Below, in pieces: positions 6,549 to 7,605 of a stretch of 7,605 bases of DNA (the first letter of the stretch is position 1; each line of letters opens with the position of its first letter). The translations under genes and the position numbers were made by a program. The DNA is from an uncultured bacterium. GTDB lineage: Bacteria > Bipolaricaulota > Bipolaricaulia > UBA7950 > UBA9294. The stretch covers positions 1 through 7,605 of the forward strand of contig CAIOLV010000121.1 in NCBI GenBank assembly GCA_903859225.1, written 5' to 3'. The notes beneath the pieces are model-generated. The model did not search any database, was not told the DNA's origin, and worked only from the letters and a program-made list of their open reading frames with translations.

Positions 6549-7605
6549 CGCTTGTCCTCGCTCTCGATCACGATGTCGAGCACTCCTGCGAGGGCAGCGA
6601 GCGAGCTGCGCAGGCTCTCATTGGGGGCGACCGTGAACTCGGCGCCCGCCGAGACAATGACGACGCAGTCCCCGGCAGTGTCGGAGACGCAGAGACGGAC
6701 GGGGGTTGGGCCCGGGTAACGCTGAAGGAGAGCAACGACTTGCTCAAGGGTTACCGAGTCAAGTTGGGCGCTGTCCAGCACGAGCATCATGCAGACCGCG
6801 CTGTGTCGTGCCACCTCGTCGAGCGGGAAGACCTCCTCCATGACGACATTGGCCTCGCCGTTGCGCCTTCCCACCTGGACCCGCGTTGCAATGAGGCTGT
6901 CCTCGCAGAGCAGGGCCCCCGATGCCTCCAGCGTCCGCGGGAAGACGGTGACCTCGACTTGGCTCGCACCGTCCTCGATCATGACGAACGCCATCTGCCC
7001 GCCTCGCCGTGTGTCGACGCGGCGCAGTCCCTTCACTCGTCCGCCGATGAGCGCGAACTGGCCTTCCGGCAGGTCGGCCAATTCCCGAAGCGGCAGGCAG
7101 TAGGTAGCGAGCCGTTCCGCGTACTCGTCGAGCGGGTGTGCGGTGATGTAGAGGCCAAGGAGTTCCTTCTCGAACGCGAGGAGGTCCGGCCGATCGAACT
7201 CCTCTTCGCGCACAACCGGGTCGGTTCCGGCGTCGGCGAGATCGGCGAACATTGAGCGCTGTCCCGTCTGCTTTTCGCGGCGGGACACCTGCATGAGTTC
7301 GAGACCCTCGGGGAGATGGCGCAAGAGCCCGCGGCGCGTGGCGCCAAGCCGATCGAAGGCCCCGACCCGCACGAGGGCCTCGAGCGCTTCGCGGTCGAGG
7401 CCTTCCGCCTCAATGCGTCGGCACATGTCGAAGAAGGACGCGAACACGCCGGAGGCACGCCCCGCGAGCACAGCCTCGATGGCGTTCGCGCCGACGTACT
7501 TGATCGCTCCCAGACCGAAGCGGATGGCGCCCACGCGGACGGGCGCAAACGCCCTCGAACTTTCGTTGATGTCCGGCGGCAGGACGGCAATGCCGAGCTG
7601 ACGAC
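6545..7605 (-). CDS. dnaE: DNA polymerase III alpha subunit, C-terminal 352 residues (5' end outside window)
   Basis: The frame is open from the right edge (first whole codon at 7603) to TGA at 6545-6547. The GTG at 7534 is internal, because the residues before it (LGIAVLPPDINESSRAF) are already conserved DnaE sequence. Numbering from the edge: the end of the polymerase region with IRFGLGAIKYVG (27-38); a helix-hairpin-helix-like stretch, GLDREALEALVRVGAFD (68-84); GQRSMFA (114-120); FEKELLGLYITAHPLDEY (144-161); an OB-fold at about 182-262 with FALIGGRVKGLRR; then a C-terminal tail of about 90 residues. Only this part is visible, so DnaE1-type activity and the catalytic aspartates (upstream) cannot be checked. 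It precedes yvcK in one transcript with a four-base overlap. The weak GAGGA before the yvcK start suggests coupled translation. Confidence 0.95.
   Translation of the reverse strand, partial: RQLGIAVLPPDINESSRAFAPVRVGAIRFGLGAIKYVGANAIEAVLAGRASGVFASFFDMCRRIEAEGLDREALEALVRVGAFDRLGATRRGLLRHLPEGLELMQVSRREKQTGQRSMFADLADAGTDPVVREEEFDRPDLLAFEKELLGLYITAHPLDEYAERLATYCLPLRELADLPEGQFALIGGRVKGLRRVDTRRGGQMAFVMIEDGASQVEVTVFPRTLEASGALLCEDSLIATRVQVGRRNGEANVVMEEVFPLDEVARHSAVCMMLVLDSAQLDSVTLEQVVALLQRYPGPTPVRLCVSDTAGDCVVIVSAGAEFTVAPNESLRSSLAALAGVLDIVIESEDKR

Noticed and set aside
5103..6719. Plus-strand open frame of 538 codons opposite yvcK and across dnaE
   Set aside because: It is antisense to a clear YvcK gene, has a long Arg-rich low-complexity composition and no recognisable domain or ribosome binding site. 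Long antisense frames are common in G+C-rich DNA.
7535..7605. Separate start of the right-hand gene at GTG 7534
   Set aside because: The frame before it is open to the edge and encodes conserved DnaE residues, so the gene continues upstream.

Overview
The window is G+C-rich (about two thirds G+C by eye), densely coding bacterial DNA with five genes and one real intergenic gap, 80 bases at 2700-2779. The five are a secreted repeat protein, three RNA-end-processing genes, and a replication/cell-wall gene pair. I saw no tRNA, rRNA, CRISPR array, insertion sequence or phage gene. The mix of dnaE, yvcK and an archease/rtcB operon says Bacteria, but does not fix the phylum. The large secreted beta-helix/PKD protein and high G+C would suit a little-cultured lineage such as Bipolaricaulota (Acetothermia), Chloroflexota or Deinococcota. 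That placement is a guess.

Layout. (1) 2699 down to 1, minus strand: the first 899 codons of a secreted protein that continues off the left edge. It has a signal peptide, a right-handed parallel beta-helix, about 280 residues of unassigned beta-rich sequence, and two PKD domains. (2) 2700-2779: a compact divergent promoter region. The minus-strand gene appears to start as a leaderless mRNA. The plus-strand operon has an extended -10 and a strong Shine-Dalgarno. (3) 2780-5244, plus strand: thpR (RNA 2',3'-cyclic phosphodiesterase), archease and rtcB (RNA ligase), packed 1 and 10 bases apart, each with a strong ribosome binding site. (4) 7605 down to 5241, minus strand: the C-terminal part of dnaE (DNA polymerase III alpha) followed by yvcK/CofD-like, joined by an ATGA stop/start overlap. 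rtcB and yvcK meet tail to tail, with their stop codons sharing the bases TTAG at 5241-5244.

Function. The plus-strand operon is an RNA-end cassette. RtcB seals 2',3'-cyclic-phosphate or 3'-phosphate ends to 5'-OH ends, archease helps RtcB turn over, and ThpR acts on the same 2',3'-cyclic phosphates by another route. Finding ThpR next to a ligase that competes for its substrate is the most interesting feature here. YvcK is predicted to be anchored in the membrane by two N-terminal helices and translationally coupled to dnaE. No clearly new defence or mobile system is visible.
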